From Bacteroidaceae bacterium (GTDB lineage Bacteria > Bacteroidota > Bacteroidia > Bacteroidales > Bacteroidaceae): a stretch of 64,000 nt of DNA. A program made the translations under genes and the position numbers. Below, piece by piece: positions 37,909-47,558 of the stretch. The number at the start of each line of letters is the position of its first letter. Positions within the stretch are counted from its first letter, which is position 1. The notes beneath the pieces are model-generated. The model had not been told where the DNA came from. It ran no database searches and was given only the letters and a program-made list of their open reading frames with translations. The stretch is from assembly GCA_017651245.1 (NCBI GenBank), contig JAGCDQ010000042.1, positions 1-64,000 of the forward strand, read 5' to 3'.

Positions 37909-38667
37909 ATGGCAAAAAAAATTGTTGCAGGAAACTGGAAGATGAACAAGAATCTTCAGGAAGGTATTGAGTTGGCAAAGGGTCTCAACGAGGCATTGGC
38001 TGCTGACAAGCCTAATTGCGGTGTGGTGATTTGCACTCCATTCATCCACTTGGCAAAGGTTTCTGAAATCATCGACCACAATATCATCGGCCTTGGTGCT
38101 GAGAACTGTGCAGATAAGGCTTCTGGTGCTTACACAGGTGAAGTTTCTGCTGAGATGGTGAAATCTACTGGTGCTGAGTACGTGATCCTCGGTCACTCTG
38201 AGCGTCGTGAGTACTACAACGAGACTCCTGAAATCCTGAAGGAGAAGGTTGAGCTTGCTCTCGCGAATGGTTTGAAGGTGATCTTCTGCATCGGTGAGTC
38301 TTTGGCACAGCGTGAAGCTAACGAGCAGAATGCTGTTGTGAAGGCTGAACTCGAAGGCAGCGTGTTCCACCTTTCTGCTGAGCAGTTCAAGAACATCGTG
38401 ATTGCTTACGAACCCATCTGGGCTATCGGTACTGGCAAGACTGCTACTGCTGATCAGGCTGAGGAGATCCACGCATACATCCGTTCTGTCATCGCTGAGA
38501 AGTATGGCAAAGAGGTTGCTGCTGAGACTTCTATCCTCTACGGTGGTTCTTGCAAGGCTTCTAACGCTCCTGAGCTTTTCGCTAAGCCTGACATCGACGG
38601 TGGCCTCATTGGTGGCGCATCTCTCAAGGTGGCTGACTTCAAGGGCATTATCGACGCTTGGAAATAA
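37909..38667 (+). CDS. tpiA: Triosephosphate isomerase
   Basis: This 252-residue glycolytic enzyme interconverts dihydroxyacetone phosphate and glyceraldehyde 3-phosphate. GNWKMNKN lies at the N-terminus. The catalytic His is residue 96 in LGHSERR and the catalytic Glu is residue 168 in [12 protein letters not shown]. Strongly biased codon use suggests high expression. It is 43 bases downstream of the DoxX-like gene. Confidence 0.98.
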   Translation: MAKKIVAGNWKMNKNLQEGIELAKGLNEALAADKPNCGVVICTPFIHLAKVSEIIDHNIIGLGAENCADKASGAYTGEVSAEMVKSTGAEYVILGHSERREYYNETPEILKEKVELALANGLKVIFCIGESLAQREANEQNAVVKAELEGSVFHLSAEQFKNIVIAYEPIWAIGTGKTATADQAEEIHAYIRSVIAEKYGKEVAAETSILYGGSCKASNAPELFAKPDIDGGLIGGASLKVADFKGIIDAWK

Positions 38668-38676
38668 TATATCTTT

Positions 38677-38720
38677 AGAGGTAAGCGGTGGGGCATCTCA
38701 CCACTTACCTCTCATTTTTT
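38677..38720 (+). terminator. Terminator or attenuator between tpiA and the SPOR gene
   Basis: AGAGGTAAG (38677-38685) pairs with CTTACCTCT (38704-38712), extended inwards by GGTG and CACC after one mismatch, with a T run after it. Genes continue 23 bases later without a new -7 box, so partial termination is likely. Confidence 0.8.
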
Positions 38721-38742
38721 ATCACTCCAAATTCAACTCAAA

Positions 38743-39231
38743 ATGAAAAGACTTCTGATTTTCACTATTTCTATTTTGCTGTGTGCTATCACCATGTCTG
38801 CACAAGTCTTCACCGACCATCTTCAGAGCACTGTGTCGGGGCAAGGCACAGTGACTGTACATCAGGACTCCATTCTTGACGATCTGGTGAATGGGAAGAA
38901 GCAGTACGTCCATGAGAAGAAGGAGGAGAAAAGAGACCTCCCAGGCATTCCGAGAGGAAAGAGGACAAAGGCTCGTGGTTACCGCATTCAGGTGTATTGG
39001 GGAGGAAGTACGCGTACTGACCAAACCAATGCGCAGCGTGCTGGCACCAGAGTGTCCACCATCTTCCCCGAACTGCGTGTCTATACCACGTTTGAGTCTC
39101 CTAACTGGCGATGCCGAGTGGGCGATTTCGTCACCCGTAAGGAGGCAGATGACTACCTTGATAAGTTGAAGAGCGCACGATTGGCGCAAGGTGCCATCAT
39201 TGTCAAAAGTGAAGTATATGTCTATCAATAA
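38743..39231 (+). CDS. SPOR domain protein
   Basis: A 162-residue exported protein. The signal peptide ends near TMSAQ (residue 21). A charged linker follows, then a C-terminal SPOR domain (about 80-160, GYRIQVYWGGSTRTDQTNAQ and WRCRVGDFVTRKEADDYLDK). SPOR domains bind peptidoglycan stripped of its peptides at division sites. It is placed between tpiA and folE, 16 bases before folE. Confidence 0.88.
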   Translation: MKRLLIFTISILLCAITMSAQVFTDHLQSTVSGQGTVTVHQDSILDDLVNGKKQYVHEKKEEKRDLPGIPRGKRTKARGYRIQVYWGGSTRTDQTNAQRAGTRVSTIFPELRVYTTFESPNWRCRVGDFVTRKEADDYLDKLKSARLAQGAIIVKSEVYVYQ

Positions 39232-39246
39232 CATAGTAAGATTGAA

Positions 39247-39813
39247 ATGAATAAGGAAGAAAAGATAGCACTTCTGAAAGACACTTGTACAAAGAGCCTT
39301 GTAGCCATAGGCGAAGACCCTCAGCGTGAGGGCTTGCAACGCACTCCAGAGCGTCTGGCACGCACCTTTCTCGAACTGACCAGAGGTTATGCGATGGACC
39401 CCGTTGCCACACTCAAATCGGCTGTGTTCCATGAGGAATATGACCAGATGGTGGTGGTCAAGGATATTGAGTTCTACTCCCTGTGTGAGCACCATATCCT
39501 GCCTTTCTTTGGCAAAGTGCACGTGGCATATATCCCTAACGGAAACATTGTTGGTCTCAGCAAAATACCTCGCATGGTGGATATTTTCTCCCACCGTCTG
39601 CAAGTGCAGGAACACCTGACCAAGCAGATTTGCGACTGCCTGCAGCAAGCCCTGAACCCTCTTGGTGCCATCGTGGTGATTGAAGCACAGCATATGTGCA
39701 TCCAGATGCGCGGCATCGAGAAGCAAGGCTCTGTCACTCAAACCATCTACTATACGGGTGTGTTTGAAAACATCGAAAAACGAAAAGAATTCCTCAACCT
39801 GATTAGGACTTGA
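39247..39813 (+). CDS. folE: GTP cyclohydrolase I
   Basis: This 188-residue enzyme turns GTP into dihydroneopterin triphosphate, first step of folate synthesis. Zinc and active-site motifs are [10 protein letters not shown] (about residue 79) and [10 protein letters not shown] (about 150). Length is normal. Its stop overlaps the TTG start of dnaG by 4 bases. Confidence 0.97.
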   Translation: MNKEEKIALLKDTCTKSLVAIGEDPQREGLQRTPERLARTFLELTRGYAMDPVATLKSAVFHEEYDQMVVVKDIEFYSLCEHHILPFFGKVHVAYIPNGNIVGLSKIPRMVDIFSHRLQVQEHLTKQICDCLQQALNPLGAIVVIEAQHMCIQMRGIEKQGSVTQTIYYTGVFENIEKRKEFLNLIRT

Positions 39814-41897
39814 TACCACAATCCACCATCGACCGAATCATTGATGCCGCCAACATCGTTGACGTCGTCTCCGATTACGTCACGCTTCGCCGAGCTGGCG
39901 CAAGCTACAAGGGATTGTGTCCTTTCCACGACGATAAAACCCCATCATTTTCTGTTTCCCCTGCCCGAGGCGTGTGTAAGTGCTTCAGTTGTGGCAAGGG
40001 TGGCAACTCTGTCCATTTCATCATGGAAATGGAACAGATGTCTTATGTCGAGGCACTGAAACATCTGGCAAAGAAATATGGCATTCCTGTTGAAGAGGAG
40101 GAGATGACTGACGAACAGCGTCAGCGGATGAACGAACGGGAAAGTATGTTTGCCGTCAATGAGTGGGCTGCCAAGTATTTCAGCCAAATCATGATGAACA
40201 ATCAAGATGGACGTGCCATCGGTTTGGCTTATTTCCGCAGTCGTGGTTTCCGTGATGACATCATTGCCAAGTTCCGTCTGGGTTTCTGTCTCGATAGCCC
40301 CGATGCCATGTCGAAGGAGGCGAAGGCAAAAGGGTATAATGAGAAATATCTGGTGGATACGGGACTTTGTGTGAAACGTGACAACGGAACTGTCTATGAC
40401 CGTTTCCGTGGACGCGCCATGTTCCCCTGGATAGCCGTCAATGGCAAGGTGGTTGCCTTTGGTGGACGTGTGTTGGATGCCCGTACCAAGGGTGTCAATC
40501 AGAAATATGTCAATTCGCCCGATTCCCTCATCTACCATAAAGCCAACGAACTGTATGGTATTTTCCAGGCAAAGAAGCAGATAGCCAAAGAGGATATGGT
40601 GTATATGGTGGAAGGTTACACCGATGTGCTCGCGATGCATCAATGTGGTATCGAGAACGTGGTGGCCAACTCAGGTACGGCTCTCAACGAGGCACAAATC
40701 CATCTTCTCCACCGCTTTACCAACAATATCACTTTGCTGTATGATGGAGATGAAGCAGGTATCCATGCTGCCACCCGAAGCACCGATATGCTCTTGGCAG
40801 AGGGCATGAATGTGAAGATTCTTTTGTTGCCTGATGGCGATGACCCAGATAGCTTTTCCCGCAAGCACAATGCGCAGGAGTTCAAGGAGTATGTGGCTGC
40901 TCATCAGACAGACTTCATCCTCTTCAAGACCAACCTGCTGTTGAAAGACGCTGAGCGTGACCCCATCAAGCGTGCCAAGCTCACCGAGGAGATTGTGAAG
41001 AGTATTGCCGTCATCCCTGATGAGATCATCCGTTCCACCTATGTGCATGAATGTGCCGAAATCCTCAATATGGATGAGGCTGTCCTGATGCGTAGTGCCA
41101 ACAAGAACCGTGCTGCGATCATCGAGAATATGAAGAAGGAGGCACAACGCGAACGGGAACGTGAGGCACGCTTGCTGAACAACGGACAAGAGGCGGAAAA
41201 TGGTGTGTCTCCAACCACCTCTCCTGCTGTGACTTCCCCTGATGCACCCCCTGCTGATGACGACTCCTTTGCTTCCCTTACAGCAGAGAATGAGACACCT
41301 GCTCAACCAACCGACATTCAACCGATCATCACCAAGAAGAACGAGACAGACCGTCGCTTCTTCGGCATTGAGCGCATGATGATGTCCCTCATCACACGCT
41401 ATGGTGAACAACTCATTGAAGGAGAGGATGAGCAGGGAGAGAAAACCCAGATTACCCTTGCTGAATATGTGCAGGGTGACCTTGCTTATGACGGCATCGC
41501 ACTTCGTTCACCCCTCTATGCCAAGATGCTGGAGGCTGTGTGTGCTCACGTGCATGACGACGGTTTCATTGCCAGCAAGTTCCTTCTCAACAACCAAGAA
41601 GAGGACATCAGTCGGGAGGCTGCCGAACTGATCAGTGACCGCTACCAACTCAGCAAGGGCAACCAGATGGCTCAGTCGGAAGAGGAACTGAAAATCACCT
41701 ACCTTTCACGATTGCTGCTCGACTACAAGAATGCCATTGTGGAGGAAGAACTCAAGCAATGCAATTCCGACCTTACCCGTCCTGAGGTGAAAGAAGACAT
41801 CACCAAGACGCTCGACATCATGCGACGCATCAAGGAACTCGGAGAAATCCAACGCCAACTTGCCAAGATGCTTGGCGACCGTGTGGTTGTAAAATGA
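39810..41897 (+). CDS. dnaG: DNA primase
   Basis: This 695-residue primase makes RNA primers for replication. It has a CHC2 zinc finger (about residues 37-62, [10 protein letters not shown] to [10 protein letters not shown]), a TOPRIM core ([18 protein letters not shown], then [13 protein letters not shown]) and a C-terminal helicase-binding region. A Ser/Thr/Pro/Ala linker of low complexity (about 460-510) separates core and C-terminus. The start is TTG at 39810, overlapping folE (TTGA), and gives [20 protein letters not shown], the expected N-terminus. It overlaps recG by 4 bases. Confidence 0.97.
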   Translation: MIPQSTIDRIIDAANIVDVVSDYVTLRRAGASYKGLCPFHDDKTPSFSVSPARGVCKCFSCGKGGNSVHFIMEMEQMSYVEALKHLAKKYGIPVEEEEMTDEQRQRMNERESMFAVNEWAAKYFSQIMMNNQDGRAIGLAYFRSRGFRDDIIAKFRLGFCLDSPDAMSKEAKAKGYNEKYLVDTGLCVKRDNGTVYDRFRGRAMFPWIAVNGKVVAFGGRVLDARTKGVNQKYVNSPDSLIYHKANELYGIFQAKKQIAKEDMVYMVEGYTDVLAMHQCGIENVVANSGTALNEAQIHLLHRFTNNITLLYDGDEAGIHAATRSTDMLLAEGMNVKILLLPDGDDPDSFSRKHNAQEFKEYVAAHQTDFILFKTNLLLKDAERDPIKRAKLTEEIVKSIAVIPDEIIRSTYVHECAEILNMDEAVLMRSANKNRAAIIENMKKEAQREREREARLLNNGQEAENGVSPTTSPAVTSPDAPPADDDSFASLTAENETPAQPTDIQPIITKKNETDRRFFGIERMMMSLITRYGEQLIEGEDEQGEKTQITLAEYVQGDLAYDGIALRSPLYAKMLEAVCAHVHDDGFIASKFLLNNQEEDISREAAELISDRYQLSKGNQMAQSEEELKITYLSRLLLDYKNAIVEEELKQCNSDLTRPEVKEDITKTLDIMRRIKELGEIQRQLAKMLGDRVVVK

Positions 41898-44092
41898 ATA
41901 TACTGACCCAAGACATCAAGTACCTGCAAGGAGTGGGACCCAATCGTGCCACCTTGCTTGCCAACGAACTCAACATCAAGACCGTTGGCGACCTCCTTGC
42001 GTACTATCCTTATAAATACGTTGACCGCAGTCGCATCTACAAAATCAGCGAGATTGATGGTTCGATGCCTTACGTGCAACTCTGTGGTCAGATTTTCTCT
42101 TTCGATACTGTTGGTGAAGGACGCAACAAACGTCTTATCGCTCATTTTGCCGATGGTACGGGCACCATTGACCTCGTTTGGTTTCAGGGCATCAAGTATG
42201 TGGCTCAGAACTACGATTGCCGCAAGTATTACATTGTCTTTGGCAAACCTACCGTATTCAATGGACATCTTCAGATTGCGCATCCTGAGATAGACAACGC
42301 CCCAGCCCCAAAAGAGGGAGAGCTGGCGCAACCGGCTATACCTGATATATGGAAAGGGGAACTGTTTGGAGAATATGAACGCGTGGCTACAGAGGCGCAT
42401 CGTGTTAACCCTCCCCCTTTGGGGGTCGGAGGGCTGTGTCCTTCCTACAACACCTCTGAGAAGATGAAGCGGAGCGGACTTAATTCCTCCGCCATCGCAA
42501 AACTGACTGCCAATCTGCTCAAGCTCCTCAAGGAGCCGTTGGCAGAGACGCTTCCCCCTTATATCGTCCAACAGCATCATTTCATGTCTTACGATGAGGC
42601 TGTGCGCAACATTCATTACCCCTCATCACCAGAAGCCCTGCGTCATGCACAGTTACGCCTCAAGTTCGAGGAACTTTTCTATGTGCAGCTCAATATCCTG
42701 CGTTATGTGAAGGACCGCCAATTGCGCTACAAGGGTATTGTCATGAACACTGTTGGCGAACAATTCAACGGCTTTTTCTATCACCATCTTCCATTCCAAC
42801 TCACAGAAGCACAGAAGCGTGTCATTCGTGAAATCCGCACCGATATGAAGTCGGGGCGACAGATGAACCGTCTTCTTCAGGGTGATGTGGGTAGCGGAAA
42901 GACCCTCGTGGCACTCATGGTGGCACTTATTGCTATCGACAACGGCTGTCAAGCCTGCATCATGGCACCTACGGAAATCCTCGCTGAACAGCATCTTGCC
43001 ACGCTTCGCAAGTTCTTGGGCGATATGCCTGTGCGGGTAGAGTTATTGACGGGTTCCGTGAAGGGAAAACGACGTACAGAAGTGTTCAAGGGATTGGTGG
43101 CAGGCGACATTGATATCTTGGTGGGCACCCATGCGGTGATTGAGGATAATGTGCTTTTCCATCAATTGGGATTGGTCGTGATTGATGAGCAACACCGTTT
43201 CGGCGTGGCACAACGCGCCAAGCTTTGGATGAAGAACGCTGTGCCGCCTCATGTATTGGTGATGACCGCCACGCCTATTCCTCGTACCCTCGCCATGACC
43301 CTCTATGGTGATTTGGATGTGTCCATCATCGACGAACTTCCTCCAGGACGCAAGCCTATCCGCACCGTCCACATGTTCGATGCCCACCGTCCTCGCATCT
43401 ACGAACTCATACGTCGCGAACTCCAGCAGGGCAGACAGATATACATCGTCTATCCGCTCATCAAGGAGACGGAAAAGATGGACCTCAAAGACTTGGAGGC
43501 TGGGTTTGAGGAAATCAGCAAAGCCTTCCCCGACTATCAGGTGAGCAAGGTGCATGGGAAGATGAAGCCTGCCGACAAGGATGCGGAAATGCAGCGTTTT
43601 GCCAATCATGAGACACATATTCTTGTCTCCACCACTGTCATTGAAGTGGGTGTCAACGTACCCAACGCTTCCGTGATGATTATCGAGAATGCCGAACGTT
43701 TCGGACTCAGCCAGTTGCATCAGTTACGAGGCAGAGTGGGGCGTGGTGCTGACCAGAGCTATTGCGTGCTCGTTTCCAAATTAGAGATGGGCGAAACCAC
43801 CCGTAAGCGTATTCAGGTGATGGTCGATACCACTGATGGTTTCGAGATTGCCGAACAAGACCTCAAACTGCGAGGACCTGGTGACCTTGAAGGCACACAG
43901 CAGTCAGGTATGGCGTTCGACCTCAAGATAGCCAACCTTGCCCGTGATGGTCAGATTCTCACTATTGCCCGCGATACGGCACAATCCGTCATTGCCTCCG
44001 ACCCCGATGAGCGCAATCCACAAAATGATATCCTTTGGCGTCGTCTTCGGGAATTGAAAAAAACGAATATCAACTGGGGCGCAATCAGCTAA
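41894..44092 (+). CDS. recG: ATP-dependent DNA helicase RecG, with a repeat-derived insertion
   Basis: This 732-residue helicase reverses stalled replication forks and handles branched DNA. It has an N-terminal wedge/OB domain, Walker A GDVGSGKTLVALM (about residue 331), IDEQHRFGVAQR (about 427) and motif VI QLRGRVGRG. Between HPEID and YNTSEKMK lie about 50 residues where I expect about 15. The extra piece (about residues 134-180) is encoded by DNA containing an intergenic-type inverted repeat at 42409-42433 and keeps the frame. The start overlaps dnaG (ATGA). The stop lies inside a terminator hairpin. Confidence 0.95.
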   Translation: MNILTQDIKYLQGVGPNRATLLANELNIKTVGDLLAYYPYKYVDRSRIYKISEIDGSMPYVQLCGQIFSFDTVGEGRNKRLIAHFADGTGTIDLVWFQGIKYVAQNYDCRKYYIVFGKPTVFNGHLQIAHPEIDNAPAPKEGELAQPAIPDIWKGELFGEYERVATEAHRVNPPPLGVGGLCPSYNTSEKMKRSGLNSSAIAKLTANLLKLLKEPLAETLPPYIVQQHHFMSYDEAVRNIHYPSSPEALRHAQLRLKFEELFYVQLNILRYVKDRQLRYKGIVMNTVGEQFNGFFYHHLPFQLTEAQKRVIREIRTDMKSGRQMNRLLQGDVGSGKTLVALMVALIAIDNGCQACIMAPTEILAEQHLATLRKFLGDMPVRVELLTGSVKGKRRTEVFKGLVAGDIDILVGTHAVIEDNVLFHQLGLVVIDEQHRFGVAQRAKLWMKNAVPPHVLVMTATPIPRTLAMTLYGDLDVSIIDELPPGRKPIRTVHMFDAHRPRIYELIRRELQQGRQIYIVYPLIKETEKMDLKDLEAGFEEISKAFPDYQVSKVHGKMKPADKDAEMQRFANHETHILVSTTVIEVGVNVPNASVMIIENAERFGLSQLHQLRGRVGRGADQSYCVLVSKLEMGETTRKRIQVMVDTTDGFEIAEQDLKLRGPGDLEGTQQSGMAFDLKIANLARDGQILTIARDTAQSVIASDPDERNPQNDILWRRLRELKKTNINWGAIS
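42409..42433 (+). repeat. CCCTCC..GGAGGG inverted repeat inside recG
   Basis: CCCTCCCCC (42409-42417), TTT, GGGGG, TC, GGAGGG (42428-42433) form a nested inverted repeat. It is translated as NPPPLGVGG in the extra segment of RecG. Similar repeats lie between genes at 12417 and 29054. Confidence 0.8.
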
Positions 44093-44122
44093 AAATATTG
44101 ATAATATTTTTGGTTGATTGCG
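44080..44122. terminator. Long hairpin over the recG stop codon
   Basis: CGCAATCA (44080-44087), GCT, AAAAATATT (44091-44099), loop GAT, AATATTTTT (44103-44111), GGT, TGATTGCG (44115-44122): a 20-base-pair RNA stem including two G-U pairs. It includes the recG stop. It probably ends the recG transcript and may also act on the convergent gene. Confidence 0.75.
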
Positions 44123-44225
44123 GGGATGGAAGTAGCTTTCTGCGAGGTAAGGAACGTAACCGAAGCAAAAAGCGAACGTACATCGGTGGGACGTAGTCAA
44201 TCAGCTAAAAATATTGATAATATTT
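44082..44225. repeat. 28-bp direct repeat flanking the recG / DUF3943 junction
   Basis: The same 28 bases occur at 44082-44109 and 44198-44225, 116 bases apart start to start. The first copy covers the recG stop; the second ends inside the stop codon of the convergent gene. The 88 bases between them hold no gene. Confidence 0.9.
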
Positions 44226-45852
44226 ACAATGCGTAGCTAATGCCGAACTTCCATTCGTGGCTCTTGCTGGTGATGGAAGGGTAGTAGCGGTAATTGCCAT
44301 GACGATAGTTGAATTCATGCTGTAAGTTCAGCATGAAGTTACGGCAAACGTGGAACTGAAAGTAAAGTCGGTTCATGAGAATGCTGTGTTCCCCCTTGTC
44401 ACCCCATGCATCAATACCATCTTCCACCTCTTTCCAGTAGCGGTGTTCGTCACTGGTGTAAATGGCAAGTTTCTCAGGAGTTTCACCTTTCAAAATGAAG
44501 AGACGCATGAAGTAAAAGTCGCTACCTACAGAAAATTTTTGATTCAGTGTGTACTGGAAACGGTAGCGCAAGGAGCCTCCTGTACCGAAGTTGTAACGGC
44601 GGAAAGGGTAGTAGTCAGCAGTGCTGCCACCGAGGGGTACAGCTGAGAACATGAAGTCGTGGGTGAGGGTGGCACCCTTTCCTTTCTTCCCGAAGAGAGG
44701 AATGAAAGGTCGTTCAAAATAAAGACCTACACCAAAACTGGCAGCCTCTGAGATGATGGCAAGATTGCCGGGATCTTCGTTACCTTCCTTGCTGTAATGG
44801 TCAATGTATTTGATGTTTTGGTAGAAACCAAGATCAAGTCTCCAATGGTCAAATTGACGCTGGATGGAACCGATACGTCCTCTGATGTCAAGCTCTCCCA
44901 CAGTGGGATTGTCAGGAGAGAAATTCACGAGGGCATAGATGTTGAAGAAGTCGTAGGCACGAGGACTTTTCCCTTCGTCGAGGTGATTGAAGTGGTTGCC
45001 GTAGGTGAAGCGGAAATCGAGGAACGGCACATTGTCGTAATAGCGAGAGTTTACACGCGGATGAACAGGTTCACGGTCATAAATGTAACGCGAACCGGCA
45101 CCTATCTGGAACGTGTAGGGCATGGGCTCCTCCTCTTTGCCTGTATTGAAATGATTGACACGGAACATCTCTCCCGACATCATGCGATGGACGCCACGAA
45201 CGGGGTTGAGCAATGTGCCGACAATCTCGCGGATGACCCGTTGCGGACCTCGTTTGGTGTTGTCGAAGAAAATGTCGGACACACGGTGAGTGACTTCACC
45301 AATAGCAGCTCCACCAATACCCGTGGAGAGCAGGTCGTTAATAGCGGGACGGTTGGTTTCGCAGAAGATTTCCCAAGTGAGGGAACCAGCGAGCGGGTAG
45401 AGGAGTGAGGTTCCGTAGGAAAGCCCATGCTCACGTGCCGCATTGTAGAACATACTTCCGTGAAAAGGATGGGCGAATTGGTTGCCTGAGAAGCTGTCGT
45501 TGTCCCACACCCATTTCCCCTTCAGGTTCTCTCGTAGGGTGGCGTTGGTGATGCGTGCCCATTCTCTGTCGGTCACGAAGTGATCCCAGCCGAGTACGAG
45601 GGCGTTGATGCTGAGGTCTTCGACAAGTGCTTGGAGAGCAGGATTTTTGGGTGACCCATTGGCTTTCTTTCCGAAGAAGTGGAGCGAACAGGTGTAGGGC
45701 GCGAGGGTGTCTTGTGATTGGAGGTGTGTGCGGATGTTGGTGATGGAGTCATACCAAACAGAATCTGTATCCACAAATACTGACGCATGCAACAGAGGGG
45801 TGTTACATACGATGAAGAATAGCAAAACAAGTGGTATTCTGTTGAAATTCAT
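44224..45852 (-). CDS. DUF3943 domain outer-membrane protein
   Basis: A 542-residue exported protein. The start at 45852 (MNFNRIPLVLLFFIVC) follows a minus-strand -7 box at 45893-45886; the start at 45888 is inside it. The signal peptide ends near LHAS. The DUF3943 region (about residues 85-230) has NQFAHPFHGSMFYNAAREHG and GIGGAAIGEVTHRVSD. The rest is beta-rich with alternating aromatic residues and ends in an aromatic-rich strand (WKFGISYAL), as in outer-membrane barrels. No biochemical role is known. Confidence 0.87.
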   Translation of the reverse strand: MNFNRIPLVLLFFIVCNTPLLHASVFVDTDSVWYDSITNIRTHLQSQDTLAPYTCSLHFFGKKANGSPKNPALQALVEDLSINALVLGWDHFVTDREWARITNATLRENLKGKWVWDNDSFSGNQFAHPFHGSMFYNAAREHGLSYGTSLLYPLAGSLTWEIFCETNRPAINDLLSTGIGGAAIGEVTHRVSDIFFDNTKRGPQRVIREIVGTLLNPVRGVHRMMSGEMFRVNHFNTGKEEEPMPYTFQIGAGSRYIYDREPVHPRVNSRYYDNVPFLDFRFTYGNHFNHLDEGKSPRAYDFFNIYALVNFSPDNPTVGELDIRGRIGSIQRQFDHWRLDLGFYQNIKYIDHYSKEGNEDPGNLAIISEAASFGVGLYFERPFIPLFGKKGKGATLTHDFMFSAVPLGGSTADYYPFRRYNFGTGGSLRYRFQYTLNQKFSVGSDFYFMRLFILKGETPEKLAIYTSDEHRYWKEVEDGIDAWGDKGEHSILMNRLYFQFHVCRNFMLNLQHEFNYRHGNYRYYPSITSKSHEWKFGISYAL

Positions 45853-45885
45853 CTGCACAGGTGAGTGATTAAGCAAAATTTGGTG

Positions 45886-45944
45886 CAAAGATAATAAAAA
45901 GTTTAGAGTTTAGAGTTTAGAGTTTGGAGTTTTTCTTAACTTTG
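45886..45944. promoter_or_regulatory. Divergent promoters of the DUF3943 gene and radA around a heptad tract
   Basis: The minus-strand -7 box TATCTTTG occupies 45893-45886; the plus-strand -7 box TAACTTTG occupies 45937-45944. Between them, 45899-45930 is a GTTTAGA heptad repeat tract, which therefore makes up the -33 region of both promoters. Confidence 0.75.
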
Positions 45945-45962
45945 TGGTCAAATTGAACGAAT

Positions 45963-47405
45963 ATGGCGAAAGATAAGATAGCATACGTGTGTAGTTCATG
46001 TGGTTACGACAGTCCCAAGTGGATTGGCAAATGCCCTGCTTGTGGTGAGTGGAACACCTTCTCTGAGTATCGTGTAGGAAAGAAAGCACCCGCAACGGTG
46101 TCCTCCGAATTTCGCTTGGATGTGAAGTCAAGTCCCATCTCTATGTCGAAGATTGAGACAGCAGATGAACCTCGCATCAATATGCAGGACGGTGAACTGA
46201 ATCGTGTGCTGGGAGGCGGATTGGTGCCTGGCAGCATGACGCTGTTAGGGGGTGAACCCGGCATTGGTAAATCCACCCTCATTCTCCAGACGGTCATGCG
46301 CCTCAAGGACATGAAGGTGCTCTACGTGAGTGGTGAGGAAAGTGCCCGCCAACTCAAACTCCGAGCCGACCGACTCAACACCAACTCTCAAACCTCCAAC
46401 CTCAACTCTCCAACCTCAACTCTCCAACCTCAACTCTCCAACCTCCAACCTCAAACCTCCAACCTCCTCGTGGTTTGCGAAGCGATGATTGAGATCGTTT
46501 TTGAGCACATCAAGGCGGTGGAGCCCGATTTGGTGGTGATTGACTCCATTCAGACGATGGCGACCGAGACGGTCGAGTCCTCTCCTGGCAGCGTCACTCA
46601 GATTCGTGAGTGCGCAGCGATGTTGCTGAAGTATGCCAAGGAATCCAACACCCCCGTCATTGTCATTGGTCATATCAACAAGGAAGGCACGATTGCAGGT
46701 CCTAAGATTTTGGAACACATGGTGGACACCGTGCTTCAGTTTGAGGGCGACCAGCACTATATGTATCGCATCGTGCGTGCCATCAAGAACCGATTTGGTT
46801 CGACGGCAGAACTGGGCATCTATGAGATGGTGCAGAGTGGTTTGCGACCTGTGGAGAACCCCTCCGAACTGCTGTTAAGCGATGTGAAGGAAGGAGAGGA
46901 ACTGAGTGGTGTGGCAGTGGCTTGCTCCATCGAGGGCGTGCGTCCCTTGCTGATAGAGACACAGGCTTTGGTGAGCACAGCGGCTTATGGCACTCCACAG
47001 CGTTCTGCCACAGGCTTTGACCTCCGCCGCCTGAATATGTTGTTGGCAGTGTTGGAGAAACGCGTGGGCTTCAAGTTGCCCCAACGTGATGTGTTCCTCA
47101 ACATCGCAGGAGGCATCCGTGTGACCGACCCTGCCATCGACCTGAGTGTGATAGCGGCTGTCCTCTCCAGCAATGTCGATACGGGCATTCCGAGGGATAT
47201 CTGTTTTGCGGGTGAAGTGGGATTGAGCGGTGAGGTGCGTCCTGTGAGCCGTATCCTGCAGCGCATTGCCGAAGCTGACAAGTTGGGCTTCCGCAAAATC
47301 ATTGTGCCGAAGGCAAACATGAATGGGTTGGATGCCTCGAAATTCAAAATCAAGATTGTGCCTGTCAGGAAAGTGGAAGAGGCTTTACGCGAGTTGTTTG
47401 GGTGA
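45963..47405 (+). CDS. radA: DNA repair protein RadA, with an in-frame heptad-repeat insertion
   Basis: A 480-residue RecA-like branch-migration protein. It has a C4 zinc finger (CSSCGYDSPKWIGKCPACGE near the N-terminus), Walker A GGEPGIGKSTL (about residue 97), the RadA motif KNRFGS (about 277) and a C-terminal Lon-like domain (PQRDVFLNIAGGIRVTDPAI). After LRADRL, residues about 139-169 are a Asn/Ser/Thr/Leu/Gln-rich stretch (NSQTSNLNSPTSTLQPQL and on) that other RadA proteins lack. It is encoded by the tandem repeat tract 46381-46467. The frame is kept, and the core motifs on both sides are intact. Confidence 0.95.
   Translation: MAKDKIAYVCSSCGYDSPKWIGKCPACGEWNTFSEYRVGKKAPATVSSEFRLDVKSSPISMSKIETADEPRINMQDGELNRVLGGGLVPGSMTLLGGEPGIGKSTLILQTVMRLKDMKVLYVSGEESARQLKLRADRLNTNSQTSNLNSPTSTLQPQLSNLQPQTSNLLVVCEAMIEIVFEHIKAVEPDLVVIDSIQTMATETVESSPGSVTQIRECAAMLLKYAKESNTPVIVIGHINKEGTIAGPKILEHMVDTVLQFEGDQHYMYRIVRAIKNRFGSTAELGIYEMVQSGLRPVENPSELLLSDVKEGEELSGVAVACSIEGVRPLLIETQALVSTAAYGTPQRSATGFDLRRLNMLLAVLEKRVGFKLPQRDVFLNIAGGIRVTDPAIDLSVIAAVLSSNVDTGIPRDICFAGEVGLSGEVRPVSRILQRIAEADKLGFRKIIVPKANMNGLDASKFKIKIVPVRKVEEALRELFG
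46381..46467 (+). repeat. Heptad tandem repeat tract inside radA
   Basis: Units AACTCTC and CAACCTC/CAAACCTC alternate with a 7-base period for about 87 bases. It is the same sequence type as the intergenic tract at 24591-24657. Confidence 0.88.
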
Positions 47406-47498
47406 CAAATGGCACTTTTAACAATATTTGTGCATAGTATAATCCGTTGATTATAAGTGCATTGTTCTTTTTGTCGAAAAAGTTGTGCACAATTTTCT

Positions 47499-47528
47499 TT
47501 GTGTTTTGTTTTTTTTTCTGTAATTTTG
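47499..47528 (+). promoter_or_regulatory. Promoter of the TetR regulator gene
   Basis: TTG (47499-47501), 19 bases, TAATTTTG (47521-47528). Confidence 0.7.
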
Positions 47529-47558
47529 CACTCAAAATCACAACACAATCTTGAAACT

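Noticed and set aside
40671-42616. Two long minus-strand frames opposite dnaG and recG
   Set aside because: Both are shadows of strongly conserved genes.
46381-46467. Possible CRISPR array in the repeat tract
   Set aside because: The unit is about 7 bases with no spacers, and the tract is coding within radA.
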